Part shown: piece after piece, positions 1-9,100 of the stretch
How positions within the stretch are numbered: position 1 is the first letter of the stretch
Layout: every line of letters starts with the position of its first letter
NCBI RefSeq assembly: GCF_900099975.1
Contig: NZ_FNEI01000005.1
Coordinates: 124,001-188,000 of the forward strand
DNA: 64,000 nucleotides
Origin: Arthrobacter cupressi
GTDB taxonomy: Bacteria > Actinomycetota > Actinomycetes > Actinomycetales > Micrococcaceae
Direction: 5' to 3'
Program-made: the position numbers and the translations under genes
The notes under the pieces: generated by a model
Seen by the model: the letters and a program-made list of their open reading frames with translations, nothing else
Databases searched by the model: none
Told to the model about the DNA's origin: nothing

Positions 1-683
1 GACTTCCCGGCCGCCTCGGCGTCCCGCGTGGGGATGGAGTGGGTTGCGAAGAGGACGCGGATCTTGGAGTCCGGGTCCTCGACGCCCGCGGCGGAGAGCT
101 TGCCGCGGACCTCTTCGAGGCCTGCGGCCGTTCCTTCAAGGAACGGCTGCACGACGCCGGGGTGGTCGAAGTACTGCCGGATCTTGTCGACCTGGAGCTT
201 GCCGTCGAGCCCGGTTTCGGTCAGGGCGATGCCGATGTCCTCGCGGTACTGGCGGCAGCTGGAGTAACAGGAGTAGATGCTCGTGGTGAGCATCAGCAGG
301 CGGCGGTGGCCGGCGTCGTACGCGTCCTGCAGCACCGGCGCGATGTACGGATCCCAGTTGCGGTTGCCCCACAGCACCGGCAGTTCGATGCCGCGGGCGG
401 CGAGCTCGGCCTCGAGCGCGGCCTTCAGTTCGCGGTTCTGCTGGTTGATGGGGCTGATGCCGCCAAAGGCGCGGTAGTGGTGCGAAACCTCTTCAAGACG
501 CTCGTCCGGGATGCCGCGGCCGCGGGTCACGTTGCGCAGGAACGGAATGACGTCATCCTGGCCCTCGGGGCCGCCGAAGGAGGCCAGCAGGACTGCGTCG
601 TACTCCTGGGGCGCCTGGCGTCCCTGCTCGGTGACGTTGTTCAGTTCCGTGGAGGCAGCAAGTTCTACGTTCGGACTGCTCAC
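1..683 (-). CDS. hemH: Coproporphyrin ferrochelatase HemH/CpfC, C-terminus cut by window edge
   Basis: Inserts ferrous iron into coproporphyrin III in the cytoplasm, the step before HemQ in the actinobacterial haem route. The reading frame starts at a GTG at 683 and overlaps the hemQ stop by 4 bp (GTGA), so the two are translationally coupled. Visible family features are an early LLASFGGPEG stretch, a central YRAFGGISPINQQN block and a downstream TTSIYSCYSSCRQYRED segment, all typical of actinobacterial ferrochelatases. About 227 residues are present and the rest lies left of base 1. HemQ as its immediate neighbour argues for the coproporphyrin-type enzyme rather than the classical protoporphyrin one. 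Confidence 0.93.
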   Translation of the reverse strand, partial: MSSPNVELAASTELNNVTEQGRQAPQEYDAVLLASFGGPEGQDDVIPFLRNVTRGRGIPDERLEEVSHHYRAFGGISPINQQNRELKAALEAELAARGIELPVLWGNRNWDPYIAPVLQDAYDAGHRRLLMLTTSIYSCYSSCRQYREDIGIALTETGLDGKLQVDKIRQYFDHPGVVQPFLEGTAAGLEEVRGKLSAAGVEDPDSKIRVLFATHSIPTRDAEAAGK

Positions 684-1381
684 GCGAGGACCTCGGCGAT
701 CTCGGCGGCGCTGATGCGGCGGCCGGTGTAGAACGGGATCTCTTCGCGCACGTGGTTGCGGGCGTCGGTGGCGCGCAGGTGGCGCATGAGGTCCACGAGG
801 TCAACCAGTTCCGGGGCTTCCAGGCCCAGGATCCATTCCCAGTCGCCCAGGGCGAAGGAGGACACGGTGTTGGAAATGACCTGCGGGAAATCGCGGCCCA
901 GCAGGCCGTGGTCGCGGAGCATCTTGCCGCGCTCGTCAGCGGGCAGCAGGTACCACTCGTAGGAGCGCACGAAGGGGTAGACGCAGAGCCAGGTGCTGGG
1001 CTCGACGCCGCGGGAGAAGGCCGGGGTGTGGCTCTTGGCGAATTCCGCCTCGCGGTGCACGCCCATGGCGGACCAGACGATGTCGGTGCCTTCGAAAAGG
1101 GCGCTGCGGCGGATGTCGCGGACCGCGGACTGCAGGGCCTCGGGCTTGGCGCCGTGGAGCCACACCATCACGTCGGCGTCCGCACGCATCGCGGAGACAT
1201 CGTAGCTGCCGCGCAGGACAACGCCGTCCTCGGCAAGCTTGGCGGTCAGTTTCTCAAACTCGGCGACAGCATCGGCGCTGCGCTCGAGGACTGCCGAACG
1301 CTTGAAAACAGTCCACAGGGTAAAGAACTGTTCCTCGTTCTCAGCAGTTTTAGTGACAGATTCGGCAGAAGTGTGGCTCAT
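680..1381 (-). CDS. hemQ: Coproheme decarboxylase HemQ/ChdC
   Basis: Converts coproheme III to haem b by two peroxide-dependent decarboxylations. It belongs to the chlorite dismutase-like superfamily and is the last enzyme of the Gram-positive haem route. The 233-residue length matches actinobacterial members. Three residues fall at the positions I recall for the Corynebacterium diphtheriae enzyme: His118 (AKSHTP, distal), Tyr135 (CVYPF, catalytic radical) and His158 (RDHGL, haem ligand). All are visible here, so an active enzyme is expected. ATG start at 1381. The gene follows hemY after an 80-bp gap holding a strong inverted repeat and is coupled to hemH downstream. Confidence 0.96.
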   Translation of the reverse strand: MSHTSAESVTKTAENEEQFFTLWTVFKRSAVLERSADAVAEFEKLTAKLAEDGVVLRGSYDVSAMRADADVMVWLHGAKPEALQSAVRDIRRSALFEGTDIVWSAMGVHREAEFAKSHTPAFSRGVEPSTWLCVYPFVRSYEWYLLPADERGKMLRDHGLLGRDFPQVISNTVSSFALGDWEWILGLEAPELVDLVDLMRHLRATDARNHVREEIPFYTGRRISAAEIAEVLA

Positions 1382-1422
1382 GGTTCAAGTTTGCCCCCTG
1401 CGGGGCACTAAGTCGAAACGGA

Positions 1423-1447
1423 GCACTTCTACAACGCGTAGAAGTGC
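1423..1447. promoter_or_regulatory. Perfect inverted repeat between hemY and hemQ
   Basis: Arms GCACTTCTAC and GTAGAAGTGC (10 bp, perfect) are separated by 5 nt. On the minus strand a TTGTAG/TAGTGC promoter-like pair with 18-nt spacing overlaps the right part of the palindrome, so it could be an operator for a hemQ-hemH promoter. It could equally be an mRNA hairpin that attenuates readthrough from hemEY. No T-tract follows it, which makes a simple intrinsic terminator less likely. Confidence 0.45.
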
Positions 1448-1461
1448 GTCATCTCACGTTT

Positions 1462-2967
1462 TCAGCGCGATTTGGGCGCCGGCACACCGGCGCGGAGCTC
1501 CGCCTCGAGCTGGCGCGCGGTGTCAGCAACGACCGCCGCGAGGCCATTGCCGGCGAGCCAGCCGCCCACTAGGAGCAGGCCTCCGGCGCGGCCGCTGATT
1601 TTCCGGACCTCGGCGACGCGCTGCCTGTGGCCCACCGCGGCAAACGGCAGGGCTCCGGCCCAGCGGACCACATCCCAGTCCAGGACGTCATCCTTGCCGA
1701 GGGGCACGCCCAGGAGGGCGGAAGCATCGCGGAGGGCTGCGTCGAAGAGGTCCGCATCGTTCAGGGCCGCGGGATCATCCGCGTTCTCTGCAGCGGTCCC
1801 GCCGTGCGCGCGGCCGTAGGACAGCCTGAGCACGTGCGTTCCCGGGCCGGCCTCCCCGGCGAGCCAGTCCCATTTCGCGGTGGCATGGGTCAGGGCCTTG
1901 GCCTGGAAGCCCGGGGCCTGCGGGGCGACGAGGATTCCGGTGCCGCGCGGGCGGGAATCGAGTTCGGGCTTGTCCACCACCAGGCTCACCAGGCTGACCA
2001 GCGGCCCGGAGGCCGGGCGCAGTGCGGCCAGTTCCGGCAGCGCTGGCTCCAGCAGCCCGACGGCGGCCGGGCCGTCCAGCGCGACGACGAGCCGCCCGGC
2101 GTCGTACTCCCGTTGTTCGCCGCCGGCGACGGCGCTGACGTGCCAGCCGCCTTCGGTGCGCACAACGGCCTCCACCCGGGTTCCTGGCAGCAGGGTGACG
2201 CCGCGGGAGCGCAGATCGGCCACGAGTGCAGAGACCAGCGTGTTCATGCCCCCGGCGAGCCCGGCGACGGCGGAGCCCGCCTTCTTGGTCCCGGCGGGGT
2301 CGGGAGCACCGACCACCCTGCGCTGCTGCGCGACGGCGGCGGCCAGGGAACCCGTGGACCGCATCGCCGCGCGGAGGCCGGGGGCCACCATGTCGACGTC
2401 GAGGAGTCCTGGGTCGGCAGAATGCACGCCGCCGACCACCGGCGACACCAGACGGTCCAGGACGCGGCGGCCCATCCGGGCACGGACAAGGGAGGCCACG
2501 CTGGTCACATCGCCGCCGGCGCCCACCGCGGCGGGCAGCCAGCGGTCGAGGGAAGCGCGGAGGGCGCCCGCCAGGCCCAGCGAACGCCGCACCTCCGGGT
2601 CCCAGGGGTTCGCCGGGATGCCAAGGACCCCGGTCTTGGGAAGTTCCTGCGGCCCGTCCGGAAGCTGCACCCAGGCGCCGCCCGGATGCGGAGCCACAAT
2701 GTTCTCCCCCAGCCCGAGATCGCGGGCGAGGTCGGCCACCGCGGTGGAGCGGGTGGCGAAGGATTCCGCGCCGCTGTCCAGCGCAAGGCCGCCGAGTACG
2801 TGCCTGCCGACGCAGCCGCCCCATTCCTCCCGGGCTTCCAGGACGGTAACGGCCAGGCCGGCCGCGGCGAGCCCGCGGGCCGCGAGCAGCCCGGAAATGC
2901 CGCCGCCGACGACGACGGCCGTCGCCTTGGGGTCAGGGGTCGCCGGCGCTGCCGGCCGGCTGCGCAC
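1462..2967 (-). CDS. hemY: Coproporphyrinogen III oxidase, HemY/CgoX type (FAD)
   Basis: FAD-dependent oxidase that removes six electrons from coproporphyrinogen III; older annotation calls it protoporphyrinogen oxidase HemG/HemY. The N-terminus has a Rossmann dinucleotide motif (VVVGGGISGLLAARGL, about residues 20-35) followed by VLEAREEWGG, and the C-terminus has the second flavin motif LLLVGGWLAGNGLAAVV. The length of 501 residues is usual. It starts at a GTG 3 nt after the hemE stop and so is in one operon with hemE. HemQ downstream implies the coproporphyrin pathway and therefore a coproporphyrinogen substrate. Confidence 0.92.
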   Translation of the reverse strand: MRSRPAAPATPDPKATAVVVGGGISGLLAARGLAAAGLAVTVLEAREEWGGCVGRHVLGGLALDSGAESFATRSTAVADLARDLGLGENIVAPHPGGAWVQLPDGPQELPKTGVLGIPANPWDPEVRRSLGLAGALRASLDRWLPAAVGAGGDVTSVASLVRARMGRRVLDRLVSPVVGGVHSADPGLLDVDMVAPGLRAAMRSTGSLAAAVAQQRRVVGAPDPAGTKKAGSAVAGLAGGMNTLVSALVADLRSRGVTLLPGTRVEAVVRTEGGWHVSAVAGGEQREYDAGRLVVALDGPAAVGLLEPALPELAALRPASGPLVSLVSLVVDKPELDSRPRGTGILVAPQAPGFQAKALTHATAKWDWLAGEAGPGTHVLRLSYGRAHGGTAAENADDPAALNDADLFDAALRDASALLGVPLGKDDVLDWDVVRWAGALPFAAVGHRQRVAEVRKISGRAGGLLLVGGWLAGNGLAAVVADTARQLEAELRAGVPAPKSR

Positions 2968-2970
2968 GGG

Positions 2971-4116
2971 TTACTCCGCCGGAATCGAGTGGATGAGTTC
3001 CACCACGCGGGTCAGCACGGTGGGGTCGGTTTCGGGCGGCACGCCGTGGCCGAGGTTGAGCACGTGGCCCGGAGCTCCCGCACCGGCAGCGATGACCGAG
3101 CGCACGTGGGCTTCGAGGATCTCCCAGGGCGCCGAGAGCAGCGCGGGGTCGATGTTGCCCTGCAGCGGGACGGTGCCGCCGAGGCGCCGGTTGGCTTCGT
3201 CCAGGGGCAGGCGGTAGTCCACGCCCACCACATCGACGCCGACGTCGCGCATGGCCACGAGGAGCTCGGAAGTTCCGGTGCCGAAATGCACCAAGGGGGC
3301 GCCGAGGTGCCGGACGTGGTCCAGGGCGCGGGCCGAGGCCGGAGCGACGTAGGTGCTGTAGTCGGCCAGGCCCAGCGAGCCGGCCCAGGAGTCGAAGAGC
3401 TGGCCGGCGGAGGCACCGGCTTCGAGCTGGGCGCGCAGGAACATGCCGGAAGCGTCGGCGGCCCAGTTGGCCAGGGCGGCCCAGGTCTCCGGGTCGGCAT
3501 GCATCATGGTGCGCGGGCCGAGGTGGTCGCGGGACGGCTTGCCTTCCACCATGTAGGCGGCCAGGGTGAACGGGGCTCCGGCGAAGCCGATCAACGGAGT
3601 GCTCCCGAGCTCGGCCACGGTCAGGCGCACGGCTTCGCGGATGGGTTCCAGGGATTCCCAGGTCAGCTGCGGCAGGGCGGCAACGTCGGCGGCGGTGCGG
3701 ACGGGCTTGTCCAGCACGGGACCGACGCCGGGGACGATGTCCACGCCCACACCGGCGAGCTTGAGCGGGATGACGATGTCGGAGAAGAAGATCCCGGCGT
3801 CGACGTCGTGCCGGCGGACCGGCTGCAGGGTAATTTCGGAGGCCAGCTCCGGGCGCAGGCAGGAGTCCAGCATGGCCACGCCCTCGCGCACCTTGAGGTA
3901 CTCCGGCAGCGAACGGCCAGCCTGGCGCATGAACCACACCGGACGCCGGCTGGGCTTGCCGCCGCGGTACGCCTGGATCAGGGGTGAATCCGCGGTGCGG
4001 CCGTCCATCAGGGGGTGGCCGGCGTCGAGTCCGGGGGCCACGGCGTCCCCGGCGGCAGAACCGGCAGTGGTGGGGGCAGGTTGGGCGGAACCCGGCAGGG
4101 CAGAGCTGGAAGTCAT
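2971..4116 (-). CDS. hemE: Uroporphyrinogen decarboxylase
   Basis: Decarboxylates uroporphyrinogen III to coproporphyrinogen III. The signature PVWFMRQAGRSLPEY near residue 50 and the downstream FAGAPFTLAAYMVEG block are diagnostic. I place the start at the ATG at 4116 (381 residues). A TTG 30 bp further upstream is in frame but would add only non-conserved residues. It is the first gene of the leftward hemE-hemY-hemQ-hemH operon and diverges from hemA across about 150 bp. A glycine/alanine-rich stretch of about 35 residues at the N-terminus precedes the conserved domain. Confidence 0.95.
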   Translation of the reverse strand: MTSSSALPGSAQPAPTTAGSAAGDAVAPGLDAGHPLMDGRTADSPLIQAYRGGKPSRRPVWFMRQAGRSLPEYLKVREGVAMLDSCLRPELASEITLQPVRRHDVDAGIFFSDIVIPLKLAGVGVDIVPGVGPVLDKPVRTAADVAALPQLTWESLEPIREAVRLTVAELGSTPLIGFAGAPFTLAAYMVEGKPSRDHLGPRTMMHADPETWAALANWAADASGMFLRAQLEAGASAGQLFDSWAGSLGLADYSTYVAPASARALDHVRHLGAPLVHFGTGTSELLVAMRDVGVDVVGVDYRLPLDEANRRLGGTVPLQGNIDPALLSAPWEILEAHVRSVIAAGAGAPGHVLNLGHGVPPETDPTVLTRVVELIHSIPAE

Positions 4117-4224
4117 GCCTTCGATTGTGCCGAAAATCGGGGGCAAAAGATAACGACAGAGTGTCGCCGCCCGCCCGCGTGGCGCACATCACCGCTGACT
4201 ATGAACGGAACCATTGCGTGCCCG

Positions 4225-4255
4225 TTGTTCTACGGGGCACCGAAAAAGCTATGAT
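4225..4255 (+). promoter_or_regulatory. Likely hemA promoter
   Basis: TATGAT at 4250-4255 is a near-consensus -10 box, with TTGTTC/TGTTCT about 18-19 nt upstream. The GTG start of hemA lies only 9 nt beyond the -10 box, so the 5' leader is at most a few bases. It sits in the divergent hemE-hemA gap. Confidence 0.55.
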
Positions 4256-4264
4256 GGGTCTGCT

Positions 4265-5611
4265 GTGGTTCTTTTTTCTCTGGTGGCTACCCATGCCGAC
4301 ATCGACCTCGAGACCGTTGCTCAGCTGAGCAACGGTTCTTCTGCGCTTGCCTCCGCGGCCCTGGCAGAGACCGGCCTCGTCTCCGGCGCCGTTGTCCTCG
4401 CCACCTGCAACCGCTACGAAATCTACGGTGAAACCGCGCACGCCGAGGACCTGGAAGCGGCGCGTTCCGCCCTGGTCGGCAAGATCAGCGGACTGAGCGG
4501 CCTCAACGAACAGCTCGTCTCCAAGGCCTTCAGCACCAACAGCGGCCCCGACGTCAGCCGGCACCTCTTCGCCGTCAGCGCCGGCCTGGACTCCGCGGTT
4601 GTGGGCGAACGCGAAATCGCCGGGCAGGTCCGCCGCGCCCTCATCACCGCCCAGCACGAAGGCACCGCCAGCCCGGGCCTTGTCCGCCTGTTCCAGGCGG
4701 CGTCGAAGACCGCGAAGGACGTCGGCGCGCAGACCGCCCTCGGCTCGCGGGGCCTCTCGATCGTGTCGGTCGCCCTTGACCTCGCCACCGACCTCTCGGA
4801 CGACGCCGACTGGAGCGGCAAGAAGGTGGTCGTCTTCGGCACGGGCGCCTACGCCGGGGCCACCATGTCCCTGCTGCGCGAACGCGGCTGCACCGACATC
4901 TCCGTGTACTCCTCCTCCGGCCGCGCGGAAACCTTCGTGGCCACCCGCGGCGGCACGGCGCTCGACGCCAACAAGCTGCCCGCCGCCGTCGCCGCGGCCG
5001 ATGTGATGATCGGCTGCAGCGGTTCGGACAACCGTGTCGAGGCCGCCGAGCTGGCGCGCATCCGCGAGTCGTCCGCCGGTCCGCTGATCGCGATCGACCT
5101 CGCGTTGACGCATGACTTCGACCCCGCCGTCGGCGAGCTCGACGGCGTGGAGCTGCTGACGCTCGAATCGGTCCGGCTCGCTGCCCCGCAGGAACAGGCG
5201 GAGTCCCTGGCGCAGGCCAGCACGATCGTGTCCGGCGCCGCGGCAGCCTTCGAGCAGGAGCGCGAAGCCCGCTCTGTCGACGCCGCGATCGTGGCGCTGC
5301 GCCGGCACACCATGAGCGTGCTGGACTCCGAAATGGAGAAGGTCCGGGCCCGCCACGGCTGCACGGCCGCCGCCGAAGAAGTGGAGTTTGCACTGCGCCG
5401 GATGGTCAAGCAACTGCTCCACATCCCCACCGTCCGCGCCCGCGAACTCGCGGCCAACGGCCAGCAGGACGACTACGTGTCCGCCCTCGAAGCCCTGTAC
5501 GGAATCCAGGTGGAGCAGCCCGCCGCGCCGGCCCGGCAGTCCGGATGCCCGGTGGACCACGACTCAGCGGAAGGCAGGAGCGTCCCGCTTCCCCACGCGG
5601 AAAGCGCCTGA
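4265..5611 (+). CDS. hemA: Glutamyl-tRNA reductase
   Basis: Reduces glutamyl-tRNA(Glu) to glutamate-1-semialdehyde, the committed step of tetrapyrrole synthesis. Start is the GTG at 4265, giving [14 protein letters not shown]; the open frame extends upstream but those residues are not family-like and overlap the promoter. The catalytic cysteine is Cys48 in [12 protein letters not shown]. An NADPH-binding region follows ([15 protein letters not shown]), then the C-terminal dimerisation helices. 448 residues. It is divergent from hemE-hemY-hemQ-hemH. The hemB/C/D/L genes are not in this window and may lie beyond hemH (inference from related genomes). Confidence 0.95.
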   Translation: MVLFSLVATHADIDLETVAQLSNGSSALASAALAETGLVSGAVVLATCNRYEIYGETAHAEDLEAARSALVGKISGLSGLNEQLVSKAFSTNSGPDVSRHLFAVSAGLDSAVVGEREIAGQVRRALITAQHEGTASPGLVRLFQAASKTAKDVGAQTALGSRGLSIVSVALDLATDLSDDADWSGKKVVVFGTGAYAGATMSLLRERGCTDISVYSSSGRAETFVATRGGTALDANKLPAAVAAADVMIGCSGSDNRVEAAELARIRESSAGPLIAIDLALTHDFDPAVGELDGVELLTLESVRLAAPQEQAESLAQASTIVSGAAAAFEQEREARSVDAAIVALRRHTMSVLDSEMEKVRARHGCTAAAEEVEFALRRMVKQLLHIPTVRARELAANGQQDDYVSALEALYGIQVEQPAAPARQSGCPVDHDSAEGRSVPLPHAESA

Positions 5612-5681
5612 GGGCATACCTTTGGATTGAAGCGCCGCGATCCCGGGGGTGCTGCACTGACGGATTCTGGGAGGGTCGTCA

Positions 5682-6827
5682 ATGGTGCTGGATGTTTCAA
5701 GCCTGAAGCTCACGCTGGGAATCGTCGCGCTGACGTTGAGCATCCTGTTCTTCAGTTCGTTCCGCCGCACCCGTTCGCCCTACAGCGGCTGGTGGTGCCT
5801 TGCCCTGGGCCTGTTGATGGCCGGGAACATCATGTACCTGATGACGGGAACCCCCCAGCAGGTCTGGGCGAACCCGGCAGGGAACGCCCTGCTGGTGGCC
5901 GGGGCGTTCAGCGTCTGGGCCGGTTCCCGGTCCCTGCGGCTGCGTCCAACGCCCCGGTGGCTGCTCCTGTCCGGGCCGGCTTTCACGGCCGTCTCGGCCG
6001 CGATCGAGAACCCCGGCTCCGATGCCTGGGCCGGAGGTTTCGTCTACCTGCTCATGATGACTGCCGGCATGGCCCTCGCCACCAGGGAACTGGCGCTGCT
6101 GAGGACCACCGACTACCAGGCCCACCGGGAACTGGCCCTGGCCGCGGGAATCCTGGCCGGGTACTACCTGTTGCGGGCATGCGTCTATACGATCGAGGGG
6201 CCGGAGGGTCCCGTATTCACCACATACTTCAGCTCGGCGTTCACGAGCATGCTCACCATCGTGATGCTGGTGACCGTGTCGTTCAGCATGACGGCGCTGA
6301 GCAACGAACAGCTCATCGCCAGGCTCAACGAACGGGCCAGCCGTGACGGACTGACCGGGCTGCTCAACCACACCACCTTCATGGAACAGGCAGCACAGGA
6401 AGTCCGTCGGCTGCACAACGCCGGCTCCGTCTCGACCGTGATCCTCGCCGACCTGGACAACTTCAAGGCCATCAACGACGCCCACGGCCACGCCGTGGGC
6501 GACACCGCCATCCGGGCCTTCGCCGCCGCGTGCCGGGCCGCCATCCGGCACACGGACCTCGCCGGCAGGTACGGCGGGGAGGAGTTCGTCGTGCTGCTCC
6601 CGGGTGCCGGCCACGAGAGCGCCCGGGTCATCGCCGAGGCCATCAACCGCAACCTGGCGGCGGCCGAACCTCCCGAAGGGGTGTCTTTCCCCACCGTGAG
6701 TTACGGCATTGCGACCACCACGGCCGGTGACCTTGCCGAGACAATCGGCGCCGCGGACGGCGCCCTGTACGAGGCCAAACGGCTGGGACGGAACCGCATC
6801 GTCACCGCCCGGCTCCCGAAACGCTAG
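5682..6827 (+). CDS. Membrane diguanylate cyclase (GGDEF protein)
   Basis: Predicted to make cyclic di-GMP from two GTP. About the first 205 of 381 residues form roughly six hydrophobic membrane segments. A short linker then leads into a GGDEF domain starting at RDGLTGLLNH (221-230). The active-site loop is GGEEF at 298-302, and an RxxD inhibitory site (R289-D292) sits exactly five residues before it, so product inhibition is expected. No EAL or PAS domain is visible. A GGGAGGG ribosome site lies 6 nt before the ATG. It follows hemA by 70 bp in the same direction, but no functional link to haem is evident. The membrane half may sense a signal; which one is unknown. Confidence 0.92.
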   Translation: MVLDVSSLKLTLGIVALTLSILFFSSFRRTRSPYSGWWCLALGLLMAGNIMYLMTGTPQQVWANPAGNALLVAGAFSVWAGSRSLRLRPTPRWLLLSGPAFTAVSAAIENPGSDAWAGGFVYLLMMTAGMALATRELALLRTTDYQAHRELALAAGILAGYYLLRACVYTIEGPEGPVFTTYFSSAFTSMLTIVMLVTVSFSMTALSNEQLIARLNERASRDGLTGLLNHTTFMEQAAQEVRRLHNAGSVSTVILADLDNFKAINDAHGHAVGDTAIRAFAAACRAAIRHTDLAGRYGGEEFVVLLPGAGHESARVIAEAINRNLAAAEPPEGVSFPTVSYGIATTTAGDLAETIGAADGALYEAKRLGRNRIVTARLPKR

Positions 6828-6850
6828 CCGGAGCCCAGGACGGCGCCGCC

Positions 6851-8050
6851 TCAGTACACCGCCTTGTGCGGTTCCACCTCCCGCACCCAGGCCAGGATGC
6901 CGCCGTCGAGGTGCCTGATCCGCGTGTAGCCTGCCTTGCGGGCCGCCGCCATCACCGAAGCGGAGCGGGCCCCGCTCTTGCAGTGGAACACAATGTCCCT
7001 GTCCTGCGGCAGTTCCGCCCAGGCCTCGCCGGCCAGGATCCGGCCCTGCGGGATCAGCACGGAGCCGTCGATATTCACGATGTCATGCTCACCGGTTTCC
7101 CGGACATCCACCAGCTCGAAGTCCCGCTCCCCCGCTTCCCGGGCTTCGAGCATGCCTGCCAGTTCGGAGGCGCTCACGGTGGGCACGCTGCCGGCGTCCG
7201 CCGCGGGCGTGATGCCGCAGAAAGCTTCGTAGTCGGTGAGTGCGGTGACCGGCTCCGCTTCGGGGTCCTTTGCCACCTTGATCTCGCGCCAGCTGCCTCC
7301 CAGGGCGTCAAAGAGTGCCACGCGGCCCAGCAGGGAACGCCCGACGCCGGTAATCAGCTTGATTGCCTCGGTCACCATCAGGGAGCCGACGGCGGCGCAC
7401 AGCATCCCGAAGACGCCTCCCTCGCCGCAGGACGGCACGGAACCGGCCGGAGGAGCCTCGGGGTACAGGTCACGGTAGCTGGGGCCGTGCTTGGCCCAGA
7501 ACACGCTGACTTGGCCGTCGAAACGGAAGATCGAGCCCCACACATAGGGTTTGCCGAGGATCTCGGCGGCGTCGTTGACGAGGTAGCGGGTAGCAAAGTT
7601 GTCCGCGCCGTCCAGGATGAGGTCGTATCCGGCGAAGAGGTCCAAGGCGTTGGAGGAGTCCAGGCGTTCCTTGTGGAGCTGGACAGTGACCAGCGGGTTC
7701 AGTTCCAGGATGGCGTCCCGGGCGGACTCGATCTTGGGGCGGCCGACGTCGGACACCCCGTGGATGATCTGGCGCTGCAGGTTGCTCAGGTCCACGTCGT
7801 CGTCGTCGATGATGCCGATGGTGCCCACACCGGCCGCTGCGAGGTAGAGCAGGGCCGGCGAGCCGAGGCCGCCCGCGCCGATCACCAGCACTTTTGCGTT
7901 CTTGAGGCGGCGCTGACCCACCGATCCGATCTCCGGAATAATGAGATGGCGCGAGTAGCGCTCAACCTCGTCGGTGCTCAATTCCGCGGCGGCTTCCACC
8001 AGGGGAGGCAGCGGGGCGGGCGCGGTGGGGGCAGCAATTGCATTGGCCAT
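6851..8050 (-). CDS. moeZ: MoeZ-type adenylyltransferase/sulfurtransferase (ThiF + rhodanese)
   Basis: Adenylates the C-terminus of a small sulphur-carrier protein (ThiS, MoaD or CysO type) and passes sulphur to it. The N-terminal E1-like domain shows the nucleotide motif GAGGLGSP (58-65), the aspartates of IIDDDDVDLSNLQRQ, and catalytic-type arginines. The C-terminal rhodanese domain carries the active cysteine C357 in FHCKSGARS. 399 residues, the usual size of actinobacterial MoeZ/MoeBR. It is the best candidate in this window to activate ThiS (78 residues, 2.5 kb to the right), although it is transcribed separately. A TAGATT box lies 5 nt before the ATG, suggesting a leaderless mRNA. Confidence 0.9.
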   Translation of the reverse strand: MANAIAAPTAPAPLPPLVEAAAELSTDEVERYSRHLIIPEIGSVGQRRLKNAKVLVIGAGGLGSPALLYLAAAGVGTIGIIDDDDVDLSNLQRQIIHGVSDVGRPKIESARDAILELNPLVTVQLHKERLDSSNALDLFAGYDLILDGADNFATRYLVNDAAEILGKPYVWGSIFRFDGQVSVFWAKHGPSYRDLYPEAPPAGSVPSCGEGGVFGMLCAAVGSLMVTEAIKLITGVGRSLLGRVALFDALGGSWREIKVAKDPEAEPVTALTDYEAFCGITPAADAGSVPTVSASELAGMLEAREAGERDFELVDVRETGEHDIVNIDGSVLIPQGRILAGEAWAELPQDRDIVFHCKSGARSASVMAAARKAGYTRIRHLDGGILAWVREVEPHKAVY

Positions 8051-8135
8051 ACTTCAATCTATGCCTGCCGCTGCCGACAGGTCATATTACCGCCGCGTAA
8101 AGTGGTCATAACTGCAAAGGAAAGGCGGCAGACAA

Positions 8136-8792
8136 GTGGCTGAAAGCGCACGCACACAGCAGGCGGTACCGGCAAAGCAGGAGCGGGGCGGGGCCGCGCG
8201 CTCGGCCAGGCTTCCGCGGGATGAACGCCGCGCGCAGCTGCTTAATGCCGCCCTCGAGGTGTTCGTGGCCAACGGTTTCCATGGCGCGGCCATGGACGAG
8301 ATCGCCGAGACCGCCCGGGTCAGCAAACCGGTCCTCTACCAGCATTTCCCGTCCAAGCGCGAGCTCTACATGGCCCTGCTGGACAGCCATCTGGCCACGC
8401 TTACGGAACTCATGCTCGGCGCCCTGAATTCCACCACGGACAACAAGCAGCGTGTGCAGGCGGTGATGCGCGCCTACTACCAGTTCATCGCTGCCGACGA
8501 CCAGGCCCACCGGCTGGTGTTCGAATCAGACCTGATCAACGATCCGGATGTGAGTTCCCGGCTGGAGACGTTCAACCGCACCTTTGCCGACGCCGTCGCG
8601 AAAGTCATCGCCGAGGACACCAAGCTGCCGCCGATGGAAGCCCAGCTGCTGGGCCGCGGCCTGGCCGGAATGGCCCAGGTCAGCGCCCGGTACTGGCTGG
8701 AGACCGACGGCGGGCTGGACCTCGATGTGGCCAGCGAGCTGATCTACCGTTTAGCTTGGCGCGGAATCAGTCGCTTCCCCAAAGAGTCCTAA
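8136..8792 (+). CDS. TetR-family regulator
   Basis: 218-residue repressor-type protein. The helix-turn-helix is in the N-terminal part (AMDEIAETARVSKPVLYQHFPSKRELYMALLD), preceded by a basic low-complexity leader of about 30 residues. The C-terminal ligand domain gives no clue to the effector. Start is a GTG with a GGAAAGG ribosome site about 12 nt upstream. It is divergent from moeZ. DUF3107 and a small membrane protein follow closely on the same strand, a conserved pairing in actinobacteria; targets cannot be inferred from sequence. Confidence 0.9.
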   Translation: MAESARTQQAVPAKQERGGAARSARLPRDERRAQLLNAALEVFVANGFHGAAMDEIAETARVSKPVLYQHFPSKRELYMALLDSHLATLTELMLGALNSTTDNKQRVQAVMRAYYQFIAADDQAHRLVFESDLINDPDVSSRLETFNRTFADAVAKVIAEDTKLPPMEAQLLGRGLAGMAQVSARYWLETDGGLDLDVASELIYRLAWRGISRFPKES

Positions 8793-8842
8793 GCTAAGAA
8801 TGAAGTACTAGTAACCCCTTTTACCGGCTGGGAGGCCTTGCT

Positions 8843-9067
8843 GTGGAAGTAAAGATCGGCATTCAGAACGTTGGCCGTGAGATCGTGCTGGAATCTGCGC
8901 TCGATGCCGAGTCCGTTGCGAAGATCGTCGGCGAGGCCATCTCCAAGGGCACCGACCTGCGCCTGAGCGACGAAAAGGGCCGCCAGGTCATCGTCCCGGG
9001 CAGCGTCCTGGGCTATGTGGAGATCGGCGCCGAGGAAGTGCGCCGCGTGGGCTTCGGCGCCCTCTAG
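8843..9067 (+). CDS. DUF3107 small conserved protein
   Basis: 74-residue protein (MEVKIGIQNVGREIV...GAEEVRRVGFGAL) of the DUF3107 family, almost universal in actinobacteria and usually beside a TetR gene, as here. It is acidic, has no signal peptide or membrane segment, and is likely a single small alpha/beta domain. Function is unknown. GTG start with GGGAGG 9 nt upstream. It probably shares a transcript with the preceding TetR gene (50-bp gap) and the following small membrane protein. Confidence 0.88.
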   Translation: MEVKIGIQNVGREIVLESALDAESVAKIVGEAISKGTDLRLSDEKGRQVIVPGSVLGYVEIGAEEVRRVGFGAL

Positions 9068-9100
9068 ACCTTTCAGCGAACCAGCCAGCCGGGAGTATCC

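Noticed and set aside
1627..3987. A 786-codon plus-strand frame across hemY and hemE
   Set aside because: Antisense shadow of two well supported genes; composition is Gly/Arg/His-rich with no domain.
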